This document shows positions 16,112 to 25,330 of a DNA stretch of 64,000 nt, in pieces. Under the pieces are notes generated by a model. The model saw nothing but the letters and a program-made list of their open reading frames with translations. It was not told where the DNA came from and did no database searches. Source of the DNA: Plebeiibacterium sediminum (GTDB lineage: Bacteria > Bacteroidota > Bacteroidia > Bacteroidales > Marinilabiliaceae). The translations under genes were made by a program, and so were the position numbers. The stretch is from contig NZ_JAPDPJ010000016.1 in assembly GCF_026013605.1 (NCBI RefSeq), forward strand, positions 35,964-99,963, written 5' to 3'. Positions within the stretch are counted from its first letter, which is position 1, and every line of letters starts with the position of its first letter.

Positions 16112-18580
16112 TTAAATACCTAGTTTTCCTCTTCTTATAATTTCAGCATTGGTAAAGTTATTTTTAACCACATGTCCTTTTAATGGAACAATTTTTTCGT
16201 GAATGGCATCAATAATCCAATCCTTTCCAGGGAAAAAGTATTGCTCTAATTCGTATGCAGGAGTAATCCAGTTACGAGAACCTACTACTACCGGTGGCGC
16301 ATCCAATTCATCAAATGCCAACTCGGTAATTCGCTGAGCCATATCTTTTAAGAACGAGCCTCTTTCATTAGCATCACTGGTTAAAATAATTCTTCCGGTT
16401 TTCTTAAGCGACTCAATTACCGGTTCATAATTAAACGGAACAATACTACGGGCATCAATCACTTCAGCCGACATTCCATATTTAGATTCTAATTCTTCGG
16501 CAGCTTCCAATGCTCTGTACACAGTTGCTCCTATTGATAAAATAGTAATATCCTTACCTTCTCTTTTAATATCCGGTTCTCCAAAAGGAATTTCGTAATA
16601 CTCTTCTGGCACCCCTTCTTTATGGAACTGCTCACCTACATCATAAATTCTCTGACTTTCAAAGAATACAACAGGATCAGTTCCTTGTAAAGCCGTATTC
16701 ATTAATCCTTTTGCATCGTATGGTGTTGCAGGGAAACACACTTTTAATCCAGGAATATGTGCTACCAATGAAGACCAGTCCTGAGAGTGTTGTGCACCAT
16801 ATTTAGATCCTACAGAAACACGAATTACAACAGGCATTTTAATAACATTACCTGACATTGCCTGCCATTTTGGTAATTGATTAAACACCTCATCTCCACA
16901 ACGACCTAAAAAGTCGCAATACATAATTTCAGGAATTACTCTACCTCCACACATGGCATAACCAATAGCTGTACCAATAATAGAAGCCTCAGAAATTGGC
17001 GAGTTAAATAATCGCTGATAAGGCAAAGCCTCTGTTAATCCACGATACACCGCAAAAGCACCACCCCAGTCGCGGTTCTCTTCACCATAAGCCACTAAAG
17101 TTGGATCTTTATAAAAACGGTCTACAATGGCCTCGAACAAACCATCTCTTAACTGATACTGCTTAATCTTAGAAAATGGCTTTCCATTTGCATCGAAGGC
17201 ATATCTTTCTTTTTTTGCAATTTGCTGTACTCTTGGATTCTCTTCCATAGGATGATTCACCTCTACTGGACGATCTTCCATTTTATCAACACTTTGGTTA
17301 GAGAAAATCATATCTCCAATTAATTCAGGATGTTTTTCAAGATCCATGCGAGGAGAAACTTTTTCATCAATAGCTAATGTCATGGCATATTTCATCAACT
17401 CCACAATATCAGCCTGAATGGCATCTAATTCCTTTTGTGTTGTGATACCGGCCTTAACCAATTCATTTCCATAAGAAACAATACAATCCTGATTTTCCCA
17501 TGCTTCAATTTCTTCTTTAGTTCTGTACGAAGAAGCATCAGAAGGAGAGTGACCACTATATCGATAAGTAAGGACATCTAATAAGATTGGGCCTTTTTTA
17601 TCTTTAATCAATTCCATTTTTCTTTTGTAAGCATCAATAACTGCCAATGGATTGTAACCATCAACGCGTTCAGCATGCATACTATCTCTGTTTACGCCAG
17701 CTCCAATACGTGCTGCAATATCATAACCCATAGTTTCGCCACAAGTTTGGCCTCCCATTCCATACTGGTTATTCATGATATTAAAGATGATTGGCAATCC
17801 GCCTTTATAGGCACCTTCCCATAACTGCTCAAACTGATCCATTGAAGCAAAGGCTAAACCTTCCCAAACTGGTCCGCAAGCCATTGATGCATCACCAATA
17901 TTTGCGACAACAATACCGTCTTTTTGATTTACTTTTTTATACAATGCAGCTCCCACAGCAATATCGCCGGAACCACCAACAATAGCGTTGTTTGGATATA
18001 CTCCAAGTGGTGTAAAAAAGGCATGCATGGAACCACCAAGACCTTTATTAAATCCTGTTTCTCTGGCAAAAATTTCAGCCAGAGTTCCATAAACTAAAAA
18101 TCTGCGTGCCAATGATTTCATATCACCCTGATGCCCATCTGATACAATTTTTAGAATGGTTCCACCAAAGAAATTTTTCATCATGTCATTCAACTCCTCA
18201 TCAGACATTTTGCTGATAGCTGACATACCTTTGGCCAAAATTTCACCATGAGATCGGTGCGAACCAAAAATAAAATCATCAACACCAAGATGATAAGCCA
18301 TACCAACAGCGGCTGATTCCTGACCAATAGAAAGGTGAGCAGGGCCAGGATGATTGTATTCAATTCCCTCATATTCACCACGAATCTTAATTAAGTTAAT
18401 CATCGTTTCAAAATGGCGGATTAATGCCATATCATGATAAATTGCAATGAATTGTTTCTTCGAAAAATTAACCTTTTCATCCTCTATGGATTTATCATAT
18501 TGGTTAACCGGAATGTCTTTAAATTCAATTTTTCCTGATTTTCTGACCTGCTTAGGATCAATAAATTGTGACTTTGGCAT
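16112..18580 (-). CDS. 2-oxoacid dehydrogenase E1, fused alpha and beta subunits
   Basis: 822 residues. The alpha half (about 45-400) carries the thiamine diphosphate motif GDASMACGP starting at 229 and closing at NNQYG near 270. The beta half starts near 475 and includes AYGEENRDWGGAF and the SEASIIGTAIGYA segment. The fusion decarboxylates a 2-oxoacid (or cleaves acetoin) and passes the acyl group to the lipoyl domain of the E2 two genes upstream. The alpha half has an insert of about 45 residues (about 119-165) between HGEILAKG and the ETGFNKGLGGSMH stretch, where usual E1-alpha proteins are short. Substrate is not readable; branched-chain oxoacids, pyruvate or acetoin are all possible for this family. 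Confidence 0.88.
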   Translation of the reverse strand: MPKSQFIDPKQVRKSGKIEFKDIPVNQYDKSIEDEKVNFSKKQFIAIYHDMALIRHFETMINLIKIRGEYEGIEYNHPGPAHLSIGQESAAVGMAYHLGVDDFIFGSHRSHGEILAKGMSAISKMSDEELNDMMKNFFGGTILKIVSDGHQGDMKSLARRFLVYGTLAEIFARETGFNKGLGGSMHAFFTPLGVYPNNAIVGGSGDIAVGAALYKKVNQKDGIVVANIGDASMACGPVWEGLAFASMDQFEQLWEGAYKGGLPIIFNIMNNQYGMGGQTCGETMGYDIAARIGAGVNRDSMHAERVDGYNPLAVIDAYKRKMELIKDKKGPILLDVLTYRYSGHSPSDASSYRTKEEIEAWENQDCIVSYGNELVKAGITTQKELDAIQADIVELMKYAMTLAIDEKVSPRMDLEKHPELIGDMIFSNQSVDKMEDRPVEVNHPMEENPRVQQIAKKERYAFDANGKPFSKIKQYQLRDGLFEAIVDRFYKDPTLVAYGEENRDWGGAFAVYRGLTEALPYQRLFNSPISEASIIGTAIGYAMCGGRVIPEIMYCDFLGRCGDEVFNQLPKWQAMSGNVIKMPVVIRVSVGSKYGAQHSQDWSSLVAHIPGLKVCFPATPYDAKGLMNTALQGTDPVVFFESQRIYDVGEQFHKEGVPEEYYEIPFGEPDIKREGKDITILSIGATVYRALEAAEELESKYGMSAEVIDARSIVPFNYEPVIESLKKTGRIILTSDANERGSFLKDMAQRITELAFDELDAPPVVVGSRNWITPAYELEQYFFPGKDWIIDAIHEKIVPLKGHVVKNNFTNAEIIRRGKLGI

Positions 18581-18683
18581 ATTATTTAGATTTTTAGATC
18601 ATAGACAACAGACAAAAGATGATTTTTTATCTACACCTTTGACAATCACCTAGTACTCTTGATTTTTTTTACAATTACTAATT

Positions 18684-20084
18684 TTAAGATACTTTGATAG
18701 CGGTACTTTTAGCGTTGCTCGTTATATGTCCGAAATCAAACACCGTTTCTTTAAATATTTCTGAAACAGTTGGATGAGGAAAGACAACTTCCTCTAGTTC
18801 TTTCAATGTAAGTTCAGCCTCTATAGCCATACAAGCTCCATAAATCATTTCACTGGATGGATTTCCAAGCATGTGGACACCTAACACTTCTCCGTATTTA
18901 GCTCCCACCAATACTTTACACAACCCTGATCCTCCTTCATTTTCAGCAATAAATCTACCGGCATAAGCCATCGGCAGTTTAGCTACTTTATAAGCAATTC
19001 CTTTTTGCCTGGCTGCTTCTTCTGTTAACCCTACTCCTGCTATTTCAGGATTGGTATAAACAACTCCGGGAATGGCATTATATCTCATTCGGTCTTCTCT
19101 GCCACAAAGATTATTCACAACCACCTCTCCTTCACGGCTGGCAGTATGTGCTAACAATGAAAATCCAGTAACATCGCCAGCTGCAAATACATTAGGTACG
19201 TTGGTTTTCATCTTATCATCCACCTTAATGCCTCCACGGAACAACTCTACTCCAAGGTTTTCCAATCCAAATCCAGTAGTTACTGGCTTACGACCAACAC
19301 TTACTAATATTTTATCTCCGGATAGCATAGTCTCTTTCCCATCTTTTTCAAAGGTTACCACATTACCTTCCACCTTTGTAACTTTTGAAGATAAATTGAA
19401 TTCAATTCCTTTTTTAGCATACATCTGACGTAGCATAGCGCTCATCTCAACGTCCATACCACAAAGAATCTCATCCAACATTTCTATTATTGTAACTTTT
19501 GTTCCCAAACTATTAAAGAAACTGGCAAACTCCATCCCAATTACCCCACCTCCAATAATCACAAGTGAATCAGGCTTTTCTTTTAATTCAAGAATTTCAC
19601 GATTGGTAAGAATAACATCACCTGGTTCTCCCAAACCAGGAATAGGTGGAATAAAAGCTTCAGATCCTGTACAGATCAGCAAATGAGCTGCAACAATCTC
19701 TTCTTCAGAAGTTGAAATTTCTATTCCCTGCTGAGTTCGTCCTTTTATATAAGCAGTATCTTTAATTGTTTTTACATTAAACATTTTCATTTTGGCACCG
19801 ACTCCACCTACCAGCTTTTTCACTACTTTTTGCTTACGGCTCATCATTTTACCAAAATCAAAACTTACCTCTTTCGACTCCACGCCATATTTAGAACCTC
19901 CAACCGCATTATCATATATTTTTGCACTGTACAATAACGTTTTGGTTGGAATACAACCTTCATTTAAACATACACCACCAAGTTCTTTTTTTTCTATTAA
20001 AACTACTTTTAATCCTTTAGTGCCAGCCCTTTCTGCAGCTACATAACCGCCAGGACCTCCTCCTATTATTGCTAAATCATACAT
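18684..20084 (-). CDS. lpdA: Dihydrolipoamide dehydrogenase (E3)
   Basis: 466 residues from the ATG at 20084; the open frame reaches 20156 but lacks a good start there. FAD-binding GGGPGGYVAAERAG is at the N terminus and the redox disulfide is GGVCLNEGCIPTK. The NAD-binding motif is IIGGGVIGMEFASFF near 175. The C-terminal dimer interface holds the His-Glu pair region (FPHPTVSEIFKE). It reoxidises the dihydrolipoyl arm of E2 and reduces NAD. It is encoded between E2 (91 bp away) and E1 (103 bp away), so it is a dedicated E3 for this complex. Confidence 0.95.
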   Translation of the reverse strand: MYDLAIIGGGPGGYVAAERAGTKGLKVVLIEKKELGGVCLNEGCIPTKTLLYSAKIYDNAVGGSKYGVESKEVSFDFGKMMSRKQKVVKKLVGGVGAKMKMFNVKTIKDTAYIKGRTQQGIEISTSEEEIVAAHLLICTGSEAFIPPIPGLGEPGDVILTNREILELKEKPDSLVIIGGGVIGMEFASFFNSLGTKVTIIEMLDEILCGMDVEMSAMLRQMYAKKGIEFNLSSKVTKVEGNVVTFEKDGKETMLSGDKILVSVGRKPVTTGFGLENLGVELFRGGIKVDDKMKTNVPNVFAAGDVTGFSLLAHTASREGEVVVNNLCGREDRMRYNAIPGVVYTNPEIAGVGLTEEAARQKGIAYKVAKLPMAYAGRFIAENEGGSGLCKVLVGAKYGEVLGVHMLGNPSSEMIYGACMAIEAELTLKELEEVVFPHPTVSEIFKETVFDFGHITSNAKSTAIKVS

Positions 20085-20175
20085 AAGTATTTGTTTATTT
20101 AATCTGAAGAGGTTTTCAGAAAGGAACGCCAACCTTAAAAACATTCCTTTCTTCAACCCATTTTCTAAAAACTAT

Positions 20176-21501
20176 CTAAAACTCAATCTCTAAATTCTCA
20201 ATCTCAATGGCAATCTGCTTTAAAAATCTGGTAGCCATTCCACCATCTAAGGCTTGATGATCGTATGTTAAACTCAGTCCCATGTAAGGCACAAATCCAT
20301 AAACCCCACCCCCAATATCTGCCGGACGTGGAACAATAGTATTTACACCTAATATGGCAACCTGAGGTAAATTTATAACCGGAGTAAACATTTCAACACC
20401 GTAATTTCCAAGGTTTGAAACGGTAAATGATGCAGCCTCTGAAGACAATAATTCAGGATCAATACTTCCCTTTCGACATGACTCTGCAATTTCTTTAAAC
20501 TGTCGGGATAAACCTGAAATCGATAAATCATCCGCATTTTTAATAACCGGAACCATTAATCCTCGATCTGTATCAACTGCCAATCCTAAATGAACTTTAT
20601 TGAAATACTTAACACTATCACCTAAGAAGTGGGCATTTGCATCAGGGAATTTTTGTAAAGCTTTAATTACTGCAAAACAAACCATATCATTAATCGTGAT
20701 ATTTGCAGCTCCTTCTTTGGCTTTCACCAGTTTTCTCAACTCCATAATTCTCCGGGCATCAGCTCCTAAATGGTGTGTTAACTGAGCTGAATTTTGCAAG
20801 GATGCATGCATTGCTTTAGCAATCAACTTTCTGATATTAGGTAACTTTTTAATCTCATAATCATCTGCATAAACCGGATTTACAGAAGTAAGATCTGTCG
20901 CTCTAACCGATCCTCCTAATCCTGTTCCCTGTTCTGCTACAGCTAAACCTTCCTGCTTCATTACTTCCTTAGCTAATGGAGTAACTTTTGGTTTAGACGC
21001 AAGGTATGCTTCAATATCTCTTTCTATAATCCTATTTTCTGGTCCAGTACCTACAATACTCTGATATATTACACCCTTTTCTGTGGCAAGCCTTTTTGCT
21101 CTTGGTGATATTTTAACCTCTGCATCAGAAACAACTTCCTGTAGTTGAACTTCAGCAACTGGTTCTTCTTCAGTTACCATTGAAACATCTGCTTCAACAG
21201 TATTAGATATATCTGTAGTTTCTGAGGAGGCTCCTCCTGGTCTAAATTCATCAATACTTTCTCCTGGATTTCCAATTACCGCAATATTTTGCAATACAGG
21301 AACCTCATCTCCCTCTTCACAGAAAACCGCTAAAAGAATTCCATCTTCAGCAGCTTCTTCTTCAAAAGATGCTTTGTCTGTTTCGTAGGCAAATAGAATA
21401 TCACCTTTTTTTACTTCATCTCCTACCCGCTTAAACCATTCGGTAAAAATGCAGGATTCAACGGACTGCCCTTGACGGGGCATTATAACAACTGTAGCCA
21501 T
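20176..21501 (-). CDS. 2-oxoacid dehydrogenase E2 acyltransferase with two subunit-binding motifs
   Basis: 441 residues and the first gene of the cluster. The lipoyl domain covers about 1-80 with the lipoylated Lys43 in ETDKASF. An acidic linker follows, then a peripheral-subunit-binding domain at about 130-168 (ISPRAKRLA, then NRIIERDI). A second, related segment sits at about 172-204 (VTPLAKEVM, then GSVRATDL). The catalytic domain is about 215-441, with the active-site motif DHQALDGG (His415, Asp419). It transfers the acyl group from E1 to CoA. Two binding segments are unusual, as most bacterial E2 proteins have one. The start lies about 12 nt after the predicted transcription start. Confidence 0.92.
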   Translation of the reverse strand: MATVVIMPRQGQSVESCIFTEWFKRVGDEVKKGDILFAYETDKASFEEEAAEDGILLAVFCEEGDEVPVLQNIAVIGNPGESIDEFRPGGASSETTDISNTVEADVSMVTEEEPVAEVQLQEVVSDAEVKISPRAKRLATEKGVIYQSIVGTGPENRIIERDIEAYLASKPKVTPLAKEVMKQEGLAVAEQGTGLGGSVRATDLTSVNPVYADDYEIKKLPNIRKLIAKAMHASLQNSAQLTHHLGADARRIMELRKLVKAKEGAANITINDMVCFAVIKALQKFPDANAHFLGDSVKYFNKVHLGLAVDTDRGLMVPVIKNADDLSISGLSRQFKEIAESCRKGSIDPELLSSEAASFTVSNLGNYGVEMFTPVINLPQVAILGVNTIVPRPADIGGGVYGFVPYMGLSLTYDHQALDGGMATRFLKQIAIEIENLEIEF

Positions 21502-21519
21502 AGAAAAATTATTTTACAT

Positions 21520-21550
21520 CAAACTTATATATTTCAACTTGTAATTACAA
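21520..21550 (-). promoter_or_regulatory. Promoter of the E2-to-transaldolase cluster
   Basis: On the minus strand TTG (21548-21550), 20 nt, then TAAGTTTG (21520-21527) match the Bacteroidota TTG-N19-21-TAnnTTTG consensus. Transcription would start near 21513, giving a very short leader to the E2 ATG at 21501. The -33 half lies inside the 26-bp palindrome, so a bound regulator would block it. Confidence 0.7.
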
Positions 21551-21557
21551 GTTGAAA
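21532..21557. promoter_or_regulatory. Perfect 26-bp palindromic operator, probably for the GntR regulator
   Basis: A perfect inverted repeat centred on CTTGTAATTACAAG with arms extending to TTTCAA/TTGAAA. It covers the -33 region of the cluster promoter. GntR/HutC-type regulators bind such AT-rich palindromes, and the divergent gene encodes one, so autogenous or cluster repression is the natural reading. Confidence 0.75.
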
Positions 21558-21634
21558 GTTTATTTTTTTAATAAAAATTTTCTTAACTGCTAGTTTTCTT
21601 TACTTTACATACTTTTAAAATAAATTTATTGTAT

Positions 21635-21665
21635 TTACATGTAATAGCGCTTGTAATTACATGTA
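21635..21665. promoter_or_regulatory. Second putative GntR operator pair
   Basis: TTACATGTAA (21635-21644, palindromic) and CTTGTAATTACATG (21650-21663) lie about 100 bp from the main operator and share its TTGTAATTACA core. They are upstream of the GntR gene and could allow looping or autoregulation. Weaker than the 21532 site. Confidence 0.5.
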
Positions 21666-21804
21666 TTTATTAATAGATTTATATCTGGAATACCAACAGT
21701 ATAGAAATAGATGAGTTTCCTCTATAGTTTTTTAAGGAAACATGGAGAGACAGAACAAATCATTCAAAAAGTAGTTGATTGAAATTCTTAAATGATATTT
21801 TTAT

Positions 21805-21812
21805 TACTTTTG
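21805..21812 (+). promoter_or_regulatory. Candidate -7 box of the GntR gene
   Basis: TACTTTTG fits TAnnTTTG and would start transcription near 21819, about 73 nt before the ATG. No TTG at a standard distance is seen, so support is limited to the -7 match. Confidence 0.3.
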
Positions 21813-21880
21813 AGCCATCCTCAATTTAATTTATCTAACAATTCATGTGTGTTTACAACATAACATGCATGAATACATCG

Positions 21881-21891
21881 GGAGGAAATCA
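21881..21891 (+). promoter_or_regulatory. Strong Shine-Dalgarno before the GntR start
   Basis: GGAGGAAATCA directly precedes the ATG at 21892. Most genes in this window have no such element, so this site decides the start over the upstream ATG at 21847 and may hint at a transferred regulator. Confidence 0.7.
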
Positions 21892-22605
21892 ATGAATACA
21901 GATAAGAAACCGCAACATACAATAGTTTACGAAACGCTGAGAAAGCATATTTCTGAAGGAATATATGCTGTTGGCGATCTTTTGCCTTCTGAAAATGATT
22001 TATGCGCCACCTATGGGGTAACACGTCCTACCATTAGAAAAGCACTTGACAAATTAGTAAACGATGGTTTTATCATTAAAAGAAAAGGGAAAGGAAGTAT
22101 TGTTAAAGGAACTCCTAAAGGTGTTGGCATCCTTTCTCTGGGAGGTACAACCTCTGCCTTAGGCAGCGAAAATCTTACTACAAAAATTCTTATCAAACCC
22201 GAAATCAGACCGTTTGAAAGCGCATTTTCTTTTGATATATCTGATCATGAAAAGGAATTTGGTTGCATTTATATGGAAAGGCTTAGACTAATAAATAACG
22301 ATCCTGTATTTTATGACATCACTGTTATTCCAAACATAAATCTCCCCAGGTTTACTTCTCATAACTTTGAAAATAAGTCATTGTTTAACATCCTTAGAGA
22401 AAGTTACCAACTCGAGGTTACTGGCGGAGAACAAAAGATTCAGGCTATACTGGCCACAGAAAAAATACAGGACTACTTCAACGTAAGTAAAGATCAACCC
22501 ATTATTCAGCTAGACAGAAAAATGGACACAAGCAGACCTAATTTTTCGTTTTACAGCCAGGTTTTTTGTAATGCTGACAAGTATGCTTTAATAGGTACTT
22601 TTTAA
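21892..22605 (+). CDS. GntR-family (HutC/UTRA) transcriptional regulator
   Basis: 237 residues from the ATG at 21892. The winged-helix domain is about 8-75 with LPSENDLCATYGVTRPTIRKAL, and the UTRA effector-binding domain is about 95-235. Proteins of this subfamily usually repress and are released by a sugar phosphate or other pathway intermediate. The gene is divergent from the 2-oxoacid dehydrogenase/sugar cluster, and a perfect palindrome overlaps that cluster's promoter, so it is probably its local regulator. A longer frame opens at 21847, but the Shine-Dalgarno sequence supports the shorter form. The next gene, a kinase, starts 177 bp downstream and is probably separate. Confidence 0.9.
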   Translation: MNTDKKPQHTIVYETLRKHISEGIYAVGDLLPSENDLCATYGVTRPTIRKALDKLVNDGFIIKRKGKGSIVKGTPKGVGILSLGGTTSALGSENLTTKILIKPEIRPFESAFSFDISDHEKEFGCIYMERLRLINNDPVFYDITVIPNINLPRFTSHNFENKSLFNILRESYQLEVTGGEQKIQAILATEKIQDYFNVSKDQPIIQLDRKMDTSRPNFSFYSQVFCNADKYALIGTF

Positions 22606-22782
22606 CACTAACAATATTTTTTACTCAAGAGCAAAAACACATTAAGAACACATCGTACTTTATTTACAAAAACACAAAAGCAGTCATTCTAATATATAAT
22701 TTGATTAATGATTCTATTTAAGCTATTAAATTAAATCATATATCAGTATATTAGTATAACTATATATATCAAACACCTTTAA

Positions 22783-24831
22783 ATGAAGTTCGTAAGTAAA
22801 CTCTTAAAATATTTCTCAAACCCAAGAAACAATGATTCCATTAATCCGGATAATCTGCATCTTGAAAGCCATACTGTGTTTAAGAACCTCATTGACAATC
22901 CTCTCATTGGTCTTTATATTATACAGGACAATCGATTTAAATTTGTAAGTAAAGGATGGTGTAACATCAACGGCTATACTCCAGAGGAAGTGATAGACAA
23001 AATCATCCCTTTAGATATTGTTGTACCAGAAGACAAGGATAAAGTAAGAAGTAACATAAACAAAAGATTCTCAGGCGAATTACCTTTTATAGAATATTCC
23101 TTTAGAACCATTATTAAAGGCGGCTACATAAAAACAGTTAAAGCCATTGGTAATCGTATTATTTACAAGGGAAAACCAGCCATTACCGGCACAATTTTGG
23201 ATATTTCTGAACAAAGCGAAATTGAACAAAGACTAAAAGAAAGCGAAGAAAAATACCGTAGTCTGATAGAAAACTCATTGGTTGGTGTATATATTATTCA
23301 AGACCACAAACTTAAATATGCTAATAACCAATTTTGCAGAATTTTTGGATATAAACCAGAGGAATTATTAGGAAAAATTTCTCCCAACGAAATGGTTCAT
23401 GATGATGACAAGGAATACGTTAAAAAAAATATAGAAAAACGAATTGCTGGTAAAGATAATTCTCTGAAGTATGAGTTTAAAGGAATCAGGAAAGATGGCA
23501 AAATATTAAATTTAAGAGTTTTAGGTAACAGAATGAACTATCAAAAACGTCCTGCTATCATGGGTGTTTTGATAGATACTACAGAACTTATCGAAACAGA
23601 AAATGCACTTAAAGAAAGCGAACATTTATTTAGGTTACTACTTGAATCCACTCCCTATCCGATCACTGTTATTGACGACAAGATGAAGCACATTGTTGTT
23701 AATGATGCTTTTTGTAAATCATTTAAACTAACTAAAGAGGAAACCATAGGCAAAGATCCTTTCGAATTAAATGTTATACCACCCAGGGAAACGCTTGACT
23801 ACGTTGAAAAAGAAATACGTAGTAAAGGTAAAATAGACAACTTAGAAATTACACTTAACATACAAGATATCGAAGAAAAAGAATTTCTTTATTCCTGTCT
23901 TCGATTTAAATTAAAAGATGAATACCTAAGATTGAATGCTTTTATTGATATTACAGAAAGAAATGCGATTAAAAATGAATTAATTCAACATAAAGAAAAC
24001 CTTGAAAAGCTGGTACAACAGCGAACTGCCGAGCTGGATAAAAGTAATGAAGAATTAAAACATATCAACAGTCAGCTTGAAAATCAAAAAATTAATTTAG
24101 AAAAAACACTTAAAAACCTGCATTCTACGCAGGAGCAGTTAATTCAATCAGAAAAAATGGCATCTCTGGGACTTCTTTCTGCAGGTATTGCTCATGAAAT
24201 TAACAATCCTCTCAACTTTATTCATGGAGGAAGCATTGCCCTTGAAAATTATTTTGAGGAAAAACCGGAATGTAACGATAATGAAGTTGAAACCTACTTG
24301 AACGCTATTAAAGAAGGGGTAAAAAGAACCAGCGACATAGTGACCAGCTTAAACCATTACAGCAGAAACAATGAAAATGACAAAGATAGTTGTAACGTTA
24401 ACAAAATCATAAATAATTGTTTGGCCATATTAAAAACACAAATTTCAAATAAAGTTTCGATAAAAAAGGATTTAAAACAAAATATACCGTATATAAGTGG
24501 AAATGAAGGGAAATTACATCAGGCATTTTTAAATATCATATATAACGCTATTCAAGCATTACAATCTTCTGAGGGTACAATATCTATTGCATCATGGTTT
24601 GATGACAAAAATATATTTATTAAAATTGCAGATACGGGTATTGGAATTCCTAAAAATATCATTAACAATGTTTTTGATCCATTCTTTACAACAAAAGAAC
24701 CTGGCAAAGGCACTGGCTTAGGATTATCAATAACATACAATATTATTAAAGAACACCAGGGAGAAATAACAATAAACTCCAAGGAAAACGAATGGACTGA
24801 AATCAGTGTTGTATTTCCAATAATAAAATAA
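22783..24831 (+). CDS. Cytosolic three-PAS sensor histidine kinase
   Basis: 682 residues with no membrane segment. Three PAS domains lie at about 32-145, 155-268 and 278-395. The first two share a YIIQDxxxKFxxxxWCxI-type core and may be duplicates. A coiled coil follows at about 395-455. The HisKA motif is GIAHEINNPLNF with His471. The ATPase domain has the N-box near 585, DTGIGIP and GTGLGLSI. It phosphorylates itself on sensing a soluble or redox cue and probably passes phosphate to the CheY-like receiver that starts 3 bp downstream. No link to the neighbouring sugar genes can be shown. The signal is unknown. Confidence 0.92.
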   Translation: MKFVSKLLKYFSNPRNNDSINPDNLHLESHTVFKNLIDNPLIGLYIIQDNRFKFVSKGWCNINGYTPEEVIDKIIPLDIVVPEDKDKVRSNINKRFSGELPFIEYSFRTIIKGGYIKTVKAIGNRIIYKGKPAITGTILDISEQSEIEQRLKESEEKYRSLIENSLVGVYIIQDHKLKYANNQFCRIFGYKPEELLGKISPNEMVHDDDKEYVKKNIEKRIAGKDNSLKYEFKGIRKDGKILNLRVLGNRMNYQKRPAIMGVLIDTTELIETENALKESEHLFRLLLESTPYPITVIDDKMKHIVVNDAFCKSFKLTKEETIGKDPFELNVIPPRETLDYVEKEIRSKGKIDNLEITLNIQDIEEKEFLYSCLRFKLKDEYLRLNAFIDITERNAIKNELIQHKENLEKLVQQRTAELDKSNEELKHINSQLENQKINLEKTLKNLHSTQEQLIQSEKMASLGLLSAGIAHEINNPLNFIHGGSIALENYFEEKPECNDNEVETYLNAIKEGVKRTSDIVTSLNHYSRNNENDKDSCNVNKIINNCLAILKTQISNKVSIKKDLKQNIPYISGNEGKLHQAFLNIIYNAIQALQSSEGTISIASWFDDKNIFIKIADTGIGIPKNIINNVFDPFFTTKEPGKGTGLGLSITYNIIKEHQGEITINSKENEWTEISVVFPIIK

Positions 24832-24834
24832 ATA

Positions 24835-25209
24835 ATGGCAGACGAAAATAATACTTTACTATACGTTGATGACGAGTCAATTAACCTAATGTTATTTGAC
24901 AAACTATTTAGCAAAAATTATAATGTAATTACAGCTGAATCAGGCTTTAAGGCTTTAGATTTAATGCAAAAACATCCTGAAATAAAGCTAATATTCAGCG
25001 ATATGAAAATGCCTGAAATGAATGGCATAGAATTTATAAAAAAAGCACAGCAACAATACTCCGACAAATGTTATTATATTATTTCAGGATATGAAATTAA
25101 TGATGAAATAGATGAGGCTTTAACCAAGGGTTTAATTTCCGACTATTTTAAAAAGCCCTTCAATATGGTTGAATTAAACAATGCAATTCAGAAGAATCTG
25201 GAACAATAA
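24835..25209 (+). CDS. Single-domain response regulator (CheY-like receiver)
   Basis: 124 residues, receiver domain only. Acidic pair DD at 12-13, phosphoacceptor Asp56 in IFSDMKMPEMNG, the Ser switch (IISGY) and Lys in FKKPF near 107. It begins 3 bp after the kinase stop, so the two are co-transcribed and form a pair. There is no output domain, so it must act by protein contact, for example on a hybrid kinase or another effector. Confidence 0.92.
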   Translation: MADENNTLLYVDDESINLMLFDKLFSKNYNVITAESGFKALDLMQKHPEIKLIFSDMKMPEMNGIEFIKKAQQQYSDKCYYIISGYEINDEIDEALTKGLISDYFKKPFNMVELNNAIQKNLEQ

Positions 25210-25257
25210 CAAAACTCAACTACTCTATCTATCTTAGATAAACAATTAATAAAAAAA

Positions 25258-25302
25258 AAAGATACACCCCATAACTACCTTGTAATTACAGAATGTATCT
25301 TT
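25258..25302. terminator. Terminator between convergent receiver and GH2 genes
   Basis: Stem AAAGATACA / TGTATCTTT (9 bp) with a 27-nt loop, A-rich before and T-rich after, in the 121-bp gap between two converging genes. It can serve both strands. Confidence 0.6.
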
Positions 25303-25330
25303 AAATCTATACTTATCTATTTCTTTAATT

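Noticed and set aside
25279..25290. TTGTAATTACAG as a third GntR operator
   Set aside because: A short palindromic core that is expected by chance in AT-rich DNA, and it lies inside the loop of a terminator between convergent genes.
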